Source: GCA-2693325 sp036343635 (GTDB lineage: Bacteria > Latescibacterota > UBA2968 > UBA8231). Taken from it: a stretch of DNA of 64,000 nucleotides. Every line of letters starts with the position of its first letter. The stretch's first letter is position 1. The notes beneath the pieces are model-generated. The model saw only the letters and a list, made by a program, of their open reading frames with translations. It did not search any database and was not told the DNA's origin. Positions 42,428-52,143 of this stretch are shown here, piece after piece. The stretch lies in the NCBI GenBank assembly GCA_036343635.1, contig JAYYVF010000076.1, positions 62,001 to 126,000 of the forward strand, read 5' to 3'. The translations under genes were made by a program, and so were the position numbers.

Positions 42428-44554
42428 TTGGACGCCATTCGAATTAAAGACATAAAACATGGAACTTTGAATCGGGCTGCTTTAGATATACCGATCGGGC
42501 AGATTACCGCTCTAGTCGGACCTTCTGGCAGTGGTCTTTATGACTTTTTGGAACCAGTTATAGTGAGGCATAGTGAAAAACTCTATGGAGATCTCAAAAA
42601 CACGGAGCTATCATTTTCCATAAAATCAACAGAACTAGATGTTTCCATTGAGGGACTTCCACCAGTAATAAATTTTTTAGAATGGGAAGAGCGACCACTC
42701 GGTAAAGTTGGTGACTATATAAAAATTTTTGGTAAACTAGCAGATATTTTTTTTCAAAAGGGATATTTTTGTTGTCCAAAGTGTTCTGGGAAATGTAAAT
42801 CTTATTCGGTTGAAGAGGCGGTAACATATTTAGAGGAATGTTTTCACGGAGAACAATTAATTATTCTGGCACCGGTGAGATGTGATCGTGAAAATATAAA
42901 TGACTTTAAACAGGAGCTTATACGGCAAGGGTTTATCCGTATTCGAGTTTCTGGCAAAATAGTTAGATTGGATGAAGATTGGTCTATTGATACGGAGGGT
43001 CTTATCGAGGTTGTCGTTGATCGTTTGAGAATTACTGAAAACACAGGAAATCGCGTTGCAGAAAGTTTATATACTTCTCGGACGATATCAGGCGGGTTTA
43101 CGATTGTTTTGTTAGCTAATGGGAAGAAATTGTTGTTGAATGAAAAAAGATCCTGTGCTGAATGTGAATATGTGTATTTAGATGATGATCCTAAAAATCT
43201 GTTAAACGGGTATAGATTAGGTGACATACATTGGCCAGATGTTGCCAATTGGGATATTGGTGAGAGTTTAAGGTTCCTAAATGATTGTGATAGTATTTCA
43301 GACGAAAACTTACAATCTAATACAATGGGCTTAGGACTGAATCCTATCCCTATAAACCAACCCCTAAAAACGTTATCAAGTAGCGAATGGCAACGTCTTC
43401 GCCTTGTAGTGGCGTTAGAGTCGGGGCTTTCAGGTGTGTTATACATATTTCGGGGTGTTGTTAGTTGTGTTGATAGCGATGTTCGAAAAAGAATTATTTC
43501 AGGTATACAAAGAATAGTAGGCCAAGGTAATACCGTTTTACTAGTTGACTCATCACCAGAGGCTCAGGCCATTTCAAATCAAATTTTTGAATGCCGAAAA
43601 GGAAAGTTTGACAAGGTGCCTTCAGTAAACTTAAACTGGTCTTTGCCAGAAAATATCGTGAACCATACTCTCGGCAAACAGTTTAAAATTATCGGTAACG
43701 GCTCCTGGGGTAAAATAGATTTTGATTTTTTCAGTGCTAGTATTGTTGGAATTTCGGGAAGAAGTGGAGTCGGTAAAAGCAGATTTATTGGCGAAGTAAT
43801 TGAACCAGCTTTTAGAAATAAAAAAAATAACGGCTACCAATTAATTTCTGAACGTCCTCTTCGAATGACTGAAATTCGGAGAAAAATATTTGGAGGGCGA
43901 ATCATCGATTTTCTCGGGATTTCTGATTCTATTTCAAGTCTGTTCGCCAATACAAAAAGAGGCCAGGAACGCGGTTATCCAAAAGATTTTTACCGATTAG
44001 ATAAAATTGGAGGTCGCTGTCCTAGTTGTGAAGGTATTGGATTGACAAGGTTAAATGATGGATTTCAAGAGGATGACGAAACTATTTGTTCAATATGCAA
44101 TGGAGTAAGATTTAAAGATGCAATTCTTGAGATAACCTTTAATGGTTTAAATATTGCAGAAACCCTCCAAATGCAAATCGCAAAAGCACTTAGCTATTTT
44201 AAACGGGAAAAGGATTTAAAAGAAACTTTTGAGAAGTGTTGTGAAATCGGGCTTAGTGAAATTCGCCTTAATGAATACGTTGAAAATTTAGGACCATGTA
44301 CTTCGAGGGCCATACAACTGGAATTCCCATCAAAGTCGCGCAAAATGGGGAAACGTCACTTTTTCATCGTTGATGACCCAGCCTGTGGGGCGCACCCAGA
44401 AGATATATCCTCGTTAATTCAGCATTTGTCAAATTTAGCTATGAGGGGTGCTACAATTTTCATTACGATTGATAATGCGGCAATCCGAGAAATATGTGAT
44501 CACGTAATCGATATTCGTTCATTAGGAGTTAAGAAAAACGCAGTGTTGATTTAA
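42428..44554 (+). CDS. Degenerate UvrA-like ABC-type ATPase
   Basis: 708 aa against ~940 for UvrA. The UvrA plan is recognisable: N-terminal loop GPSGSGLYDF (31-40), first Zn pair CPKCSGKC near 117, signature LSSSEWQRL near 316, second Walker A GRSGVGKSR near 444, the complete UvrA zinc module CPSCEGIG ... CSICNGV near 531-557 followed by NIAETLQM, and FFIVDDPACGAHPE near 645. The first Walker A has Leu for Lys, the first Walker B reads VLYIFRGV without DE, and both signatures lack SGG. So ATP hydrolysis at one or both sites is doubtful while the DNA-facing zinc module is retained. Start is TTG 42428 with AGGA seven bases upstream. Not a replacement for UvrA. Confidence 0.8.
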   Translation: MDAIRIKDIKHGTLNRAALDIPIGQITALVGPSGSGLYDFLEPVIVRHSEKLYGDLKNTELSFSIKSTELDVSIEGLPPVINFLEWEERPLGKVGDYIKIFGKLADIFFQKGYFCCPKCSGKCKSYSVEEAVTYLEECFHGEQLIILAPVRCDRENINDFKQELIRQGFIRIRVSGKIVRLDEDWSIDTEGLIEVVVDRLRITENTGNRVAESLYTSRTISGGFTIVLLANGKKLLLNEKRSCAECEYVYLDDDPKNLLNGYRLGDIHWPDVANWDIGESLRFLNDCDSISDENLQSNTMGLGLNPIPINQPLKTLSSSEWQRLRLVVALESGLSGVLYIFRGVVSCVDSDVRKRIISGIQRIVGQGNTVLLVDSSPEAQAISNQIFECRKGKFDKVPSVNLNWSLPENIVNHTLGKQFKIIGNGSWGKIDFDFFSASIVGISGRSGVGKSRFIGEVIEPAFRNKKNNGYQLISERPLRMTEIRRKIFGGRIIDFLGISDSISSLFANTKRGQERGYPKDFYRLDKIGGRCPSCEGIGLTRLNDGFQEDDETICSICNGVRFKDAILEITFNGLNIAETLQMQIAKALSYFKREKDLKETFEKCCEIGLSEIRLNEYVENLGPCTSRAIQLEFPSKSRKMGKRHFFIVDDPACGAHPEDISSLIQHLSNLAMRGATIFITIDNAAIREICDHVIDIRSLGVKKNAVLI

Positions 44555-44748
44555 TTACGGGTTTTTGAAGCCCAATCTTAGTCTATTCTCCAACTTGACT
44601 ATATTGCCACCAGGTCTCTATCTTATTCTGATTGGTTTAGCTATTTTACGACTTTTCGATTTAAATCTGCTATTCTTATTTACTGTATACAATTTAATAC
44701 TTTGGACAACGAAATTACACCTATACCAATTGCAGGAGATCTAGTAAA

Positions 44749-46617
44749 ATGGCCGAGAAAACGGCCTCCTCAAAAAATGTGGAATCCAGTCGGTCCAGCG
44801 AAAATGTAGTAATACTGTTTTCCGGCGACTCAGGCGATGGGATGCAGTTAACTGGTGACCAGTTTACCAACACATCAGCCATATTTGGTAATGACGTCAG
44901 TACCTTTCCTGATTTTCCTGCTGAAATTCGGGCCCCTGCAGGCACCTTAGCTGGCCTAAGTGGCTTCCAGGTTAATTTTTCCTCTGAGGAATTGTATACG
45001 GCTGGTGATGCTCCGCAGGTTTTAGTAGCAATGAATCCGGCGGCATTAAAAGCAAATCTTCCGATAGTCGAAACACGAGGAACAATAATCGTAAACGTCG
45101 ATGCTTTTACGCGAAACAACTTACGTAAAGCTGGTTACGAGGATAACCCCTTAGATTCTCAAGATGATTTTAGAGATTACGATCTGCACAAAGTGCCACT
45201 TACTTCAATGACACGGGTCGTCTTAGAAGAGATAGATGGTTTGTCAAATCAGGCAAGAGACAAATGCAAGAATGCATTAGCCCTCGGTCTGGTGTATTGG
45301 ATTTTTGATCGTCCACTAGAAACGACGGAAAACTTTTATAAGCAAAAATTTGCTAAAATCCCAGATATTGCTGAAGCCAATATTCGTGCACTAAGGGCAG
45401 GTTATAATTTCGGTTTGACTACGGAGGCATTTCAAAATCGCACAAGAGTGCCTAGTCGTAAAGGAGTAAAAAAGGGTAAGTACAGAAGAATCACAGGTAA
45501 TGATGCTACAATCTTTGGTTTGGTAACTTCCGCAAAAAAAGCTGGCCTACCTCTTTTTTATGGTTCCTATCCTATAACTCCCGCCTCAAGTATTTTAGAA
45601 GGCCTTGCCGCGTTAAAGAATTTTGACGTTAGAACCTTTCAAGCCGAAGATGAGATAGCAGCTATTGGGTCGGCTATAGGTGCTTCCTTTGGTGGATGCC
45701 TTGCCGTAACCGCTAGTAGTGGTCCAGGTATTTCCTTGAAGAGTGAAGCTATAAACTTGGCGGTTGTAATGGAATTGCCCCTTGTTGTTATTAACGTTCA
45801 GCGGGGTGGCCCCAGTACAGGTCTACCTACAAAAACGGAACAAAGCGATTTGTTGCAGGTACTTTTTGGCCGAAATGGCCAAAGCCCTATTCCGGTAGTC
45901 GCACCTGCTACTCCTGGAGAGTGTTTTAAGTGGACAATAGAGGCTGCACGGATAGCTATTCGACATATGACTCCCGTATTTCTGTTGAGTGATGGATATA
46001 TTGCAAATAGCTCCGAGCCATGGTTAATCCCTTGCTCTGACGAAATATCTGAATTTAAAATAAACCGTGTCAGAGATCCGACAGAATTCCAACCATATAT
46101 GCGAGATCTGGAAACATTATCAAGGCCATGGGCTTTACCGGGTACTGCTGGTTTTGAACATCGAGTTGGTGGATTAGGTAAACAAGATGTGACTGGAAAT
46201 GTTTCATACGATCCCGATGATCATCAAGAAATTATAAATATTCGGCAGAAAAAGATCGATAAAATTAGCGGATTTATGCCTCACTTAGAAGTCGATGACC
46301 CTGACAATGCCGATTTACTGGTGCTCGGATGGGGAGGAACATATGGGGCTATCCGCGAAGCAATACGTCAATGTAGGGAATCGGGATACAACGTATCTCA
46401 AGCGCATTTGCGGATGATAAAACCCTTTCCAACTAACTTGGGTGAAATTCTATTGCAATATAAAACAGTCTTAGTTCCGGAATTAAATATGGGGCAATTG
46501 AGGTTACTTCTGCAGTCGGAATTTAATGTTTCATTTGAAGGACTGAATAAAGTTGAGGGACGCCCCTTTAAAATCACGGAAATATCGGAAAAAATTGTTT
46601 CAATCTTAAATAAATAA
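44749..46617 (+). CDS. korA: 2-oxoacid:ferredoxin oxidoreductase, alpha subunit (fused gamma-alpha)
   Basis: 622 aa. Residues ~20-205 are the gamma domain (LFSGDSGDGMQLTGDQF, FPDFPAEIRAPAGTLAGLSG), and ~245-620 the alpha domain (FYGSYPITPASSILEGLA, FQAEDEIAAIGSAIGASFGG, INVQRGGPSTGLPTKTEQ). With the beta subunit behind it this forms an enzyme that oxidatively decarboxylates 2-oxoglutarate (or another 2-oxoacid) to an acyl-CoA, passing electrons to ferredoxin or flavodoxin. AGGAG precedes the ATG by ~10 bases. The 16-base gap to korB makes them an operon. 2-oxoglutarate is the likeliest substrate for this architecture. Confidence 0.94.
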   Translation: MAEKTASSKNVESSRSSENVVILFSGDSGDGMQLTGDQFTNTSAIFGNDVSTFPDFPAEIRAPAGTLAGLSGFQVNFSSEELYTAGDAPQVLVAMNPAALKANLPIVETRGTIIVNVDAFTRNNLRKAGYEDNPLDSQDDFRDYDLHKVPLTSMTRVVLEEIDGLSNQARDKCKNALALGLVYWIFDRPLETTENFYKQKFAKIPDIAEANIRALRAGYNFGLTTEAFQNRTRVPSRKGVKKGKYRRITGNDATIFGLVTSAKKAGLPLFYGSYPITPASSILEGLAALKNFDVRTFQAEDEIAAIGSAIGASFGGCLAVTASSGPGISLKSEAINLAVVMELPLVVINVQRGGPSTGLPTKTEQSDLLQVLFGRNGQSPIPVVAPATPGECFKWTIEAARIAIRHMTPVFLLSDGYIANSSEPWLIPCSDEISEFKINRVRDPTEFQPYMRDLETLSRPWALPGTAGFEHRVGGLGKQDVTGNVSYDPDDHQEIINIRQKKIDKISGFMPHLEVDDPDNADLLVLGWGGTYGAIREAIRQCRESGYNVSQAHLRMIKPFPTNLGEILLQYKTVLVPELNMGQLRLLLQSEFNVSFEGLNKVEGRPFKITEISEKIVSILNK

Positions 46618-46633
46618 CTTATTAGAATAAAAA

Positions 46634-47653
46634 ATGGTACAGAAAATAAAAGAGCAAAAACTAACTAGAAAAGACTTTGTATCTGACCAAGAGGTTAGAT
46701 GGTGTCCAGGATGTGGAGACTATGCAATCCTTGCACAAATGCAGAAAATACTACCAAATATAGGCGTAGATAAAGAAAATATCGTCTTTGTTTCGGGTAT
46801 AGGCTGTTCTAGTAGGTTTCCTCACTACATGAATACGTATGGGATGCATACAATACATGGCAGGGCTCCCACATTCGCTACTGGATTGAAAGTCTCCAAC
46901 CCCGACCTTAGCGTTTGGGTTATTACAGGAGATGGAGATGGATTGTCTATTGGTGGCAATCATCTTTTGCATTGTTTGAGGCGTAATGTTGACGTGAAGA
47001 TTATACTCTTTAATAATCGTATCTATGGATTGACGAAGGGACAATATTCACCAACATCTCTGCCAGGTCATCGTACAAAATCATCGCCACTCGGTTCAAT
47101 AGATTTTCCTTTGAATCCTTTGTCTATAGCTCTTGCTTCGGAAGCAACATTTGTTGCCCGTACTCAGGATACAAATATAAAACATTTGAGCGAAATTCTT
47201 CTAAGAGCCGCAGCCCATAAGGGCTGTTGCTTTGTTGAAATTTTTCAAAACTGCGTAGTATACAATCCGACGGCATGGGACCATACGACTCAGGCCGACG
47301 TGCGAGATGACAACATTCTTTTTTTGGAAGATGGCCAACCGTTAGTCTTTGGTAAAGATAGTCAAAATGTTGTACATCTTGATGGTTTAGAGCCTAAAAT
47401 CAGACCTCGTGATAAAATCAAAGAAAGCGATATATTGATTCATCATGAAGGGATTGAGTCGGTCAACTATGCTAATATGTTAAGTAGATTTAGTTATCCT
47501 GAAATGCCTCTACCATTTGGTGTTTTACGCTCTGTTTCGAAACCTACATATAATGAGCTTCTCAAGGAACAGATAGAATCAGATATTCAGAGTTCCGGTG
47601 CGGGCGATCTAGATGAGCTCTATTCGTCTGGTGATACTTGGACCGTAGAATAA
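46634..47653 (+). CDS. korB: 2-oxoacid:ferredoxin oxidoreductase, beta subunit
   Basis: 339 aa, thiamine-diphosphate-binding subunit. RWCPGCGDYAILAQMQK at residues ~23-39 (Cys pair), GIGCSSRFPHYMNTYGMHTI, HGRAPTFATGLKVSNP and the ThDP/magnesium motif ITGDGDGLSIGGNH ... LFNNRIYGLTKGQ. An iron-sulfur cluster is expected from the Cys set. Its C-terminal extension (from DVRDDNILFLEDG) is normal for this type. Directly downstream of korA. Confidence 0.95.
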   Translation: MVQKIKEQKLTRKDFVSDQEVRWCPGCGDYAILAQMQKILPNIGVDKENIVFVSGIGCSSRFPHYMNTYGMHTIHGRAPTFATGLKVSNPDLSVWVITGDGDGLSIGGNHLLHCLRRNVDVKIILFNNRIYGLTKGQYSPTSLPGHRTKSSPLGSIDFPLNPLSIALASEATFVARTQDTNIKHLSEILLRAAAHKGCCFVEIFQNCVVYNPTAWDHTTQADVRDDNILFLEDGQPLVFGKDSQNVVHLDGLEPKIRPRDKIKESDILIHHEGIESVNYANMLSRFSYPEMPLPFGVLRSVSKPTYNELLKEQIESDIQSSGAGDLDELYSSGDTWTVE

Positions 47654-47703
47654 AAAGAACAAAGTCTAATTATTATATGTAAGAAATATGTATAGGGGGA
47701 ATA

Positions 47704-48189
47704 ATGAGGTTTAACTATAGGAAGGCCAAGTCGGCTTTGGCGGTTTATTTTCTCCTTAATAATACTGGAGTCTTTGGTGATGTAGCGCTTGACGATTTAC
47801 TAGAGTTACGGGAAGTTAACCAGTATGAATGGCTTACGACAAAATTAGAAATACTTGCGTTAAAGATGAGTTATCCTGCCTATCGGATAGATATAGTGAT
47901 TGACTCAGATCAAGGGATACAATTTACGTACAATTTTAGCGGAGCGATGGCCAAGCACTTTACGGAAACAATAGAGAAATCAGAAGCTCAAAAAGCTATG
48001 TCTTATCATGCTCAGGGACTTAGTAAAGCAGTAGAGGCGTTGATACTAAATGAATTTCAAAATATCGGTGTTAATTTCGATCCTGATATAGATTTTCAAG
48101 GAAGATTTTTAGGCCCCGGATACGGAAATGACGTCAAACCACGCGAAATAGGTCGCTGGAAAAATAGCAATTTTGAATGGGTGCGGTAG
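47704..48189 (+). CDS. Small protein of unknown function downstream of korAB
   Basis: 161 aa. A short hydrophobic N-terminus (KSALAVYFLLNNTGVFG) may be a signal sequence, followed by charged helices (EWLTTKLEILALKM), a mixed region and a C-terminal GRFLGPGYGNDVKPREIGRW. AGGGGG lies 5-8 bases before the ATG, so it is translated. It is convergent with the small gene after hemE. No family recognised; the position suggests a korAB-transcript passenger. Confidence 0.6.
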   Translation: MRFNYRKAKSALAVYFLLNNTGVFGDVALDDLLELREVNQYEWLTTKLEILALKMSYPAYRIDIVIDSDQGIQFTYNFSGAMAKHFTETIEKSEAQKAMSYHAQGLSKAVEALILNEFQNIGVNFDPDIDFQGRFLGPGYGNDVKPREIGRWKNSNFEWVR

Positions 48190-48205
48190 AAAAGTTAGCA
48201 ACTGT

Positions 48206-48445
48206 TTATTCTGGATCTTTATCTGGCAGTGAATCGGTAGCAATTATAGAATTCTTGGCTGGGATTATCGTCTCGATTACTTGTTCTTCAGTTGTTATTA
48301 ACCATCCAACCACAGTTTTGCCGAATGCTTTTATCGTCTTTTTGTGGATGTCTACAATATTTTGTGATTCGGTGTGTCGGTCTTTATTGGTACAAAAAAA
48401 TGTATGCCGGCGAGTAGTCCCTCGTTCTGATGATTCATTATCCAA
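48206..48445 (-). CDS. Small protein coupled to hemE, TTG start
   Basis: 79 residues starting at TTG 48445, overlapping the hemE stop region. AAGGAG lies 8 bases upstream inside the end of hemE, an ideal spacing. The product has a Thr/Arg-rich start (RGTTRRHTFFCTNKD), a central helix (KTIKAFGKTVVGWLI) and an acidic tail. A plus-strand frame overlaps the same bases but has no ribosome-binding site. Unknown function; translational coupling is the main support. Confidence 0.45.
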   Translation of the reverse strand: MDNESSERGTTRRHTFFCTNKDRHTESQNIVDIHKKTIKAFGKTVVGWLITTEEQVIETIIPAKNSIIATDSLPDKDPE

Positions 48446-49484
48446 TGATTCTACTCCTTTGTGATATTCTTTTTACTTCTTTAATTAAGTGCTGAACGTT
48501 TTCGTATGGCATGTCCGGTTGTAAACCGTGGCCTAGGTTAAAAATATGAGGTCTATTACCCACCTGGTCGAGTATTATTTCAACAGCATGAGTTATTGTT
48601 TGAGGATCCGTATACAAAATTGTAGGATCCAAATTTCCTTGAACAGATTTACCATTACTTCCAAGAGCTTTATACCCATCGTTAATTGAGGTCCTCCAAT
48701 CAAGGCTTAAGACTTCCAGTTGTATTTCCTGGTAAAGGTGTTTACAGTGCGATGCACCTAAAGGGAAATAAATTCGGGGAACACCTTGGTTGGATAGTTC
48801 ATTAAAGATATCTTTTAGATAGGGGAGGACGAATTCTACAAAGGTAGAAGCAGAGATCACCCCAAGGGAGGTATCGAATATTTGAACGGCCTTAACACCA
48901 TGATTTATTTGTGCATTAAGAAAATCAATGACCAGAAAAGTTAACTTTTTCATTAGCAAATGTGCGGCTTGGGGACTCGCATTAAATAACGTTCGTACAG
49001 CCGTAAAATCCTTTGATGATTTTCCTTCTACAAGCCACGCTGCTAATGTAAATGGAGAGCCCGCATAGCCTATGAGTGGAATATGTTTAGGTAGGAAGTC
49101 ACAAACCATATCAACGGTCTCTGTTACGTAGGAAAGTTCATCCTCGGTTTCGAACTCTTTTAGGTTTTTTATCTGCGACTCTGTTCGGATGGGATTTTCA
49201 AAAACTGGACCAGGGGCATAAGAAAACCGACAGCCTAACGGTCCAAGTGGAGTTACCAAGTCAGTATATAGTATGGCAGCGTCTACTCCCAAATCTTCAA
49301 TCGGCATTACTGTGATTTTTGACGCTAACTCAGGATTTGTGAATAATGTTTGTATTGATTTATGTTTAGATCTAAGCCGTCTATACTGGGGGAGAATTCT
49401 GCCTGCTTGCCTCATTAACCAAACCGGAGTTGAGCTTGTCGGTAATCCGAAACAGGAGCGTAGAAAATCGCTTTCAATTTTCAT
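48438..49484 (-). CDS. hemE: Uroporphyrinogen decarboxylase
   Basis: 348 aa. Removes four carboxyl groups from uroporphyrinogen III to give coproporphyrinogen III in haem synthesis. WLMRQAGRILPQYRRLRSKH near the start is the defining active-site loop with its Arg residues; LGVDAAILYTDLVTPLGPLG has the catalytic Asp; FNLGHGLQPDMPYENVQHLI is the C-terminal motif. Two adjacent ATG codons (49487, 49484) and an upstream GTG are possible; GAGA spacing favours 49484. Located alone among unrelated genes, with a small coupled gene at its end. Confidence 0.96.
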   Translation of the reverse strand: MKIESDFLRSCFGLPTSSTPVWLMRQAGRILPQYRRLRSKHKSIQTLFTNPELASKITVMPIEDLGVDAAILYTDLVTPLGPLGCRFSYAPGPVFENPIRTESQIKNLKEFETEDELSYVTETVDMVCDFLPKHIPLIGYAGSPFTLAAWLVEGKSSKDFTAVRTLFNASPQAAHLLMKKLTFLVIDFLNAQINHGVKAVQIFDTSLGVISASTFVEFVLPYLKDIFNELSNQGVPRIYFPLGASHCKHLYQEIQLEVLSLDWRTSINDGYKALGSNGKSVQGNLDPTILYTDPQTITHAVEIILDQVGNRPHIFNLGHGLQPDMPYENVQHLIKEVKRISQRSRIIG

Positions 49485-49645
49485 CATAGATCTCACGCAT
49501 TTAAAATTCCTGATTTACTGAAGTACATTAAGGTTCAGAATTCAAATAATGTTCTTTTAGTTTTTCCAAAAAGTGTACTAATTTGTTTGGTGATCTAACG
49601 TAACTGATTGCGGGGAAAGCCGGAAAATTTAGTGTAACTTAAAGT

Positions 49646-51982
49646 TTATCTACCTGGTTCAACCATCCATTCGGGAAGAGCGATGCGATATTTAAAAATA
49701 TTATCCAACTGGGGTAAAATTACCGTATTTCCTTTCATTTCAGCTTTAAAAGAATTGGAAGGGTCGTCTTCGCTATCGAATGCAATGATCCGTAATGGGG
49801 GTAGTTTCCGATCTGGCCATAAAGCAGCCACATCAATTTCAACGGGTTTTTGGGAGTCGATTGGGATTACATCAATTTCCCATTTTCTTTCTTTAACCAA
49901 CACCGCCCCATCAGTTGTTACCGGACTAATTGTATTTTGATTGCCGTGGGTATCCATGTATATGTATTCGTTGGATCTAGCGTAATCGACTCTATTTCCC
50001 TCATCAAGAATTGAATAAGAAAGAGATCCACTGTTACTATGCTCAAACCAGTACCCACCTGGAGGGAGAATGGTAATATTTTCACCGACTTCCAATGAAA
50101 ATTCAGAATCTCCTAAATTGACAATTACTATAGTTTCATTCACGTATTCTATTCTGATTTGCCCTAGTTGACAGGCGTCTTGCACAATTGCGTCTCCTAA
50201 ACTAAAAAACGAACCATTTTTATGGTACATAATTCGGTTTACTGGGGTTTGAGTATAGAAACGTTGGATTGCTTGAATGATAAAATGCATCTTTACGGTT
50301 GAGGCAATACCCCAGTTTGTCGGATCTGGAAGTAATCCGAGATGGCCGTATGCTAGCGTGGCAGCTATATATCGATTTAAATATAGTGAACGAAAGTGTT
50401 TCTCTGATTTAGGTATTTCATCCTGATAATACTCATCAATATCACCTATTCCTACATCGAGACTTAATTCATGCAATTTTCCTAATGCGAAGTCGAGGAT
50501 AGGGGAAATTTTGCTCGGATTAACTCCTACCATTTTTGCATAATAGTTTTGAGCAATACCAGGATACATCCAATGATTTCCACCTTCGGCATATAGAGGG
50601 CATATATTAGAAATAGCCGTCAAAAGAGATTTTTGCGAATCAAGATTTTTTCTAAAAGAAGTACCTTCTTTTAGTGATTTGTCGCAGTCTGTGAAATCAG
50701 ACGGCGGACGTGCGGCATGATCGGCTAACATCGGAATAGCTGGCGGGAAATTATTGGTCAGATTCTCAACGTGTGTTTTTGCCTCACTATGTACGGTTGA
50801 GGGTTTAAATAAAAAATTTCTTTCGTCAATAGAGACGGGCTCTCCATTAGAGCCAATGGCAGATTTATTAGGGGTCCATTTCGGATGGGTCGAAGAAATA
50901 GAATGAAAACTGGTATGTAAACCAAGTCCATAACCTAATTCTCCTACTCCCTCAATATATTCACTTAACGCGTCAGCGCCCCCCATTATGACGGAGCCGT
51001 TTAGATCGAAAGTACCCGGCGTATTACTATCTGTCCAAGTATCTTTAGGATGATTAATGAAGATATTTTCAATTCCGTACTGCCTTAATTGACGAAGTTG
51101 TTCGTAGACAGTTACGTAACTTTCTTCATTTTTATCGGGATAGGATACATTTAACCATGAGTTTTGGTGGGTTTTTGGATTAATGTTTTTGTTGTTTTGA
51201 TCTTGACTATTGAGGTGGGGTATTACTTCCTCAATTTTATCTGAAACGGTCAAAACCCAACGATCCTGCAAAGGTATTCTAGTTCCGTCGGAACGGGCGA
51301 CATAATTACAGCCACCGTTCATTTTTAAATTGTCACGTGCCTCAGGTATTCCGACGCCTGTCAGCTCGGTTGAACTGGTAAAATCCCAGTCTAATAAACT
51401 TGAGATAAAAACGCCTGACGCGTGGAGGAAGTGGGGATAGCATTCACCAAGAGAGAAGTATGGAAGAGGAAAAATGATTGGATTCGCAACACCGGTAACT
51501 CTACCAAGAGATATTCCCGAACATTTACCGCCTCCACCTTCAATTTCGGTTATAAGTGATTTACCTACTAGAGAAAAGCGATATAAAAAATTGGATTTTT
51601 CTCCATTTATGATCCATTGCCATCTGGCTTCAACGATATTTTCATTGGTGATTTCGCATGAAATAAAATGTCGCTCTACTTCTTCGCTGTCGGGAGGATA
51701 ATCCTGGCCATTGTAATTAATAATAATCCCACCATCTTCGGAGGGAGTAAAAGGTTCAGTTCCATTTATTTCTAATTCAAGATCAGAAAATGTACCGTCA
51801 ATAGGTGTATAAACATACTGAACAACTGCCTCAACGAAACGGGATTCAAAAATGAACGATATACCTTCTTTGCTAATAGATGTTTCCACGGGTTCGGTGA
51901 CCGGGGCCCTTACCTGGAATTTGTGTTCAGATGTTGGGGAAGTAGCGGGGCTTTCTTCCTTGATTTTTCGAAAATCTTCCAT
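49646..51982 (-). CDS. Large glycosidase-like multidomain protein, unknown
   Basis: 778 aa with no signal peptide seen. Residues ~30-290 look like a beta-sandwich supersandwich (EVVQYVYTPIDGTFSDLELE-like strands, ICFFPLPYF-type runs), ~295-600 like a (beta/alpha)8 barrel (YGIENIFINHPKDTWTDS, LGYGLGLHTSFHSISSTHPKW, AIPMLADHAARPPSDFTDCD, SLDVGIGDIDEYYQDEIP) and the rest like small beta domains (LGDSEFSLEVGENITILPPG). Candidate catalytic acids are the D in ADHAARPPSDF and in GIGDIDEY. The domain order is that of large glycoside hydrolases, but I cannot place it in a GH family. Both flanking gaps are short (150-160 bases). Confidence 0.6.
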   Translation of the reverse strand: MEDFRKIKEESPATSPTSEHKFQVRAPVTEPVETSISKEGISFIFESRFVEAVVQYVYTPIDGTFSDLELEINGTEPFTPSEDGGIIINYNGQDYPPDSEEVERHFISCEITNENIVEARWQWIINGEKSNFLYRFSLVGKSLITEIEGGGGKCSGISLGRVTGVANPIIFPLPYFSLGECYPHFLHASGVFISSLLDWDFTSSTELTGVGIPEARDNLKMNGGCNYVARSDGTRIPLQDRWVLTVSDKIEEVIPHLNSQDQNNKNINPKTHQNSWLNVSYPDKNEESYVTVYEQLRQLRQYGIENIFINHPKDTWTDSNTPGTFDLNGSVIMGGADALSEYIEGVGELGYGLGLHTSFHSISSTHPKWTPNKSAIGSNGEPVSIDERNFLFKPSTVHSEAKTHVENLTNNFPPAIPMLADHAARPPSDFTDCDKSLKEGTSFRKNLDSQKSLLTAISNICPLYAEGGNHWMYPGIAQNYYAKMVGVNPSKISPILDFALGKLHELSLDVGIGDIDEYYQDEIPKSEKHFRSLYLNRYIAATLAYGHLGLLPDPTNWGIASTVKMHFIIQAIQRFYTQTPVNRIMYHKNGSFFSLGDAIVQDACQLGQIRIEYVNETIVIVNLGDSEFSLEVGENITILPPGGYWFEHSNSGSLSYSILDEGNRVDYARSNEYIYMDTHGNQNTISPVTTDGAVLVKERKWEIDVIPIDSQKPVEIDVAALWPDRKLPPLRIIAFDSEDDPSNSFKAEMKGNTVILPQLDNIFKYRIALPEWMVEPGR

Positions 51983-52143
51983 GGCCCAAACAAAACTCCG
52001 CGAATTACCTTTGAAAGTGTCTTGACTGCAGGAATGAGGGTAGATAATGTATAAATAGTGAGTTTCAATGTCAAGACTGGTCTATTTTCAAATAGGTAGT
52101 TTTATACAATGTATGTACTTGTTTTTTCTAAATTAATGTAGAC

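Noticed and set aside
42844..43446. 200-residue antisense frame within the UvrA-like gene
   Set aside because: No start signal and the sense frame carries the recognisable zinc and ATPase motifs.
48177..48464. Plus-strand 95-residue open frame overlapping the small gene after hemE
   Set aside because: It has no ribosome-binding site and overlaps the end of the gene at 47704; the minus-strand frame has an ideal site and coupling to hemE.
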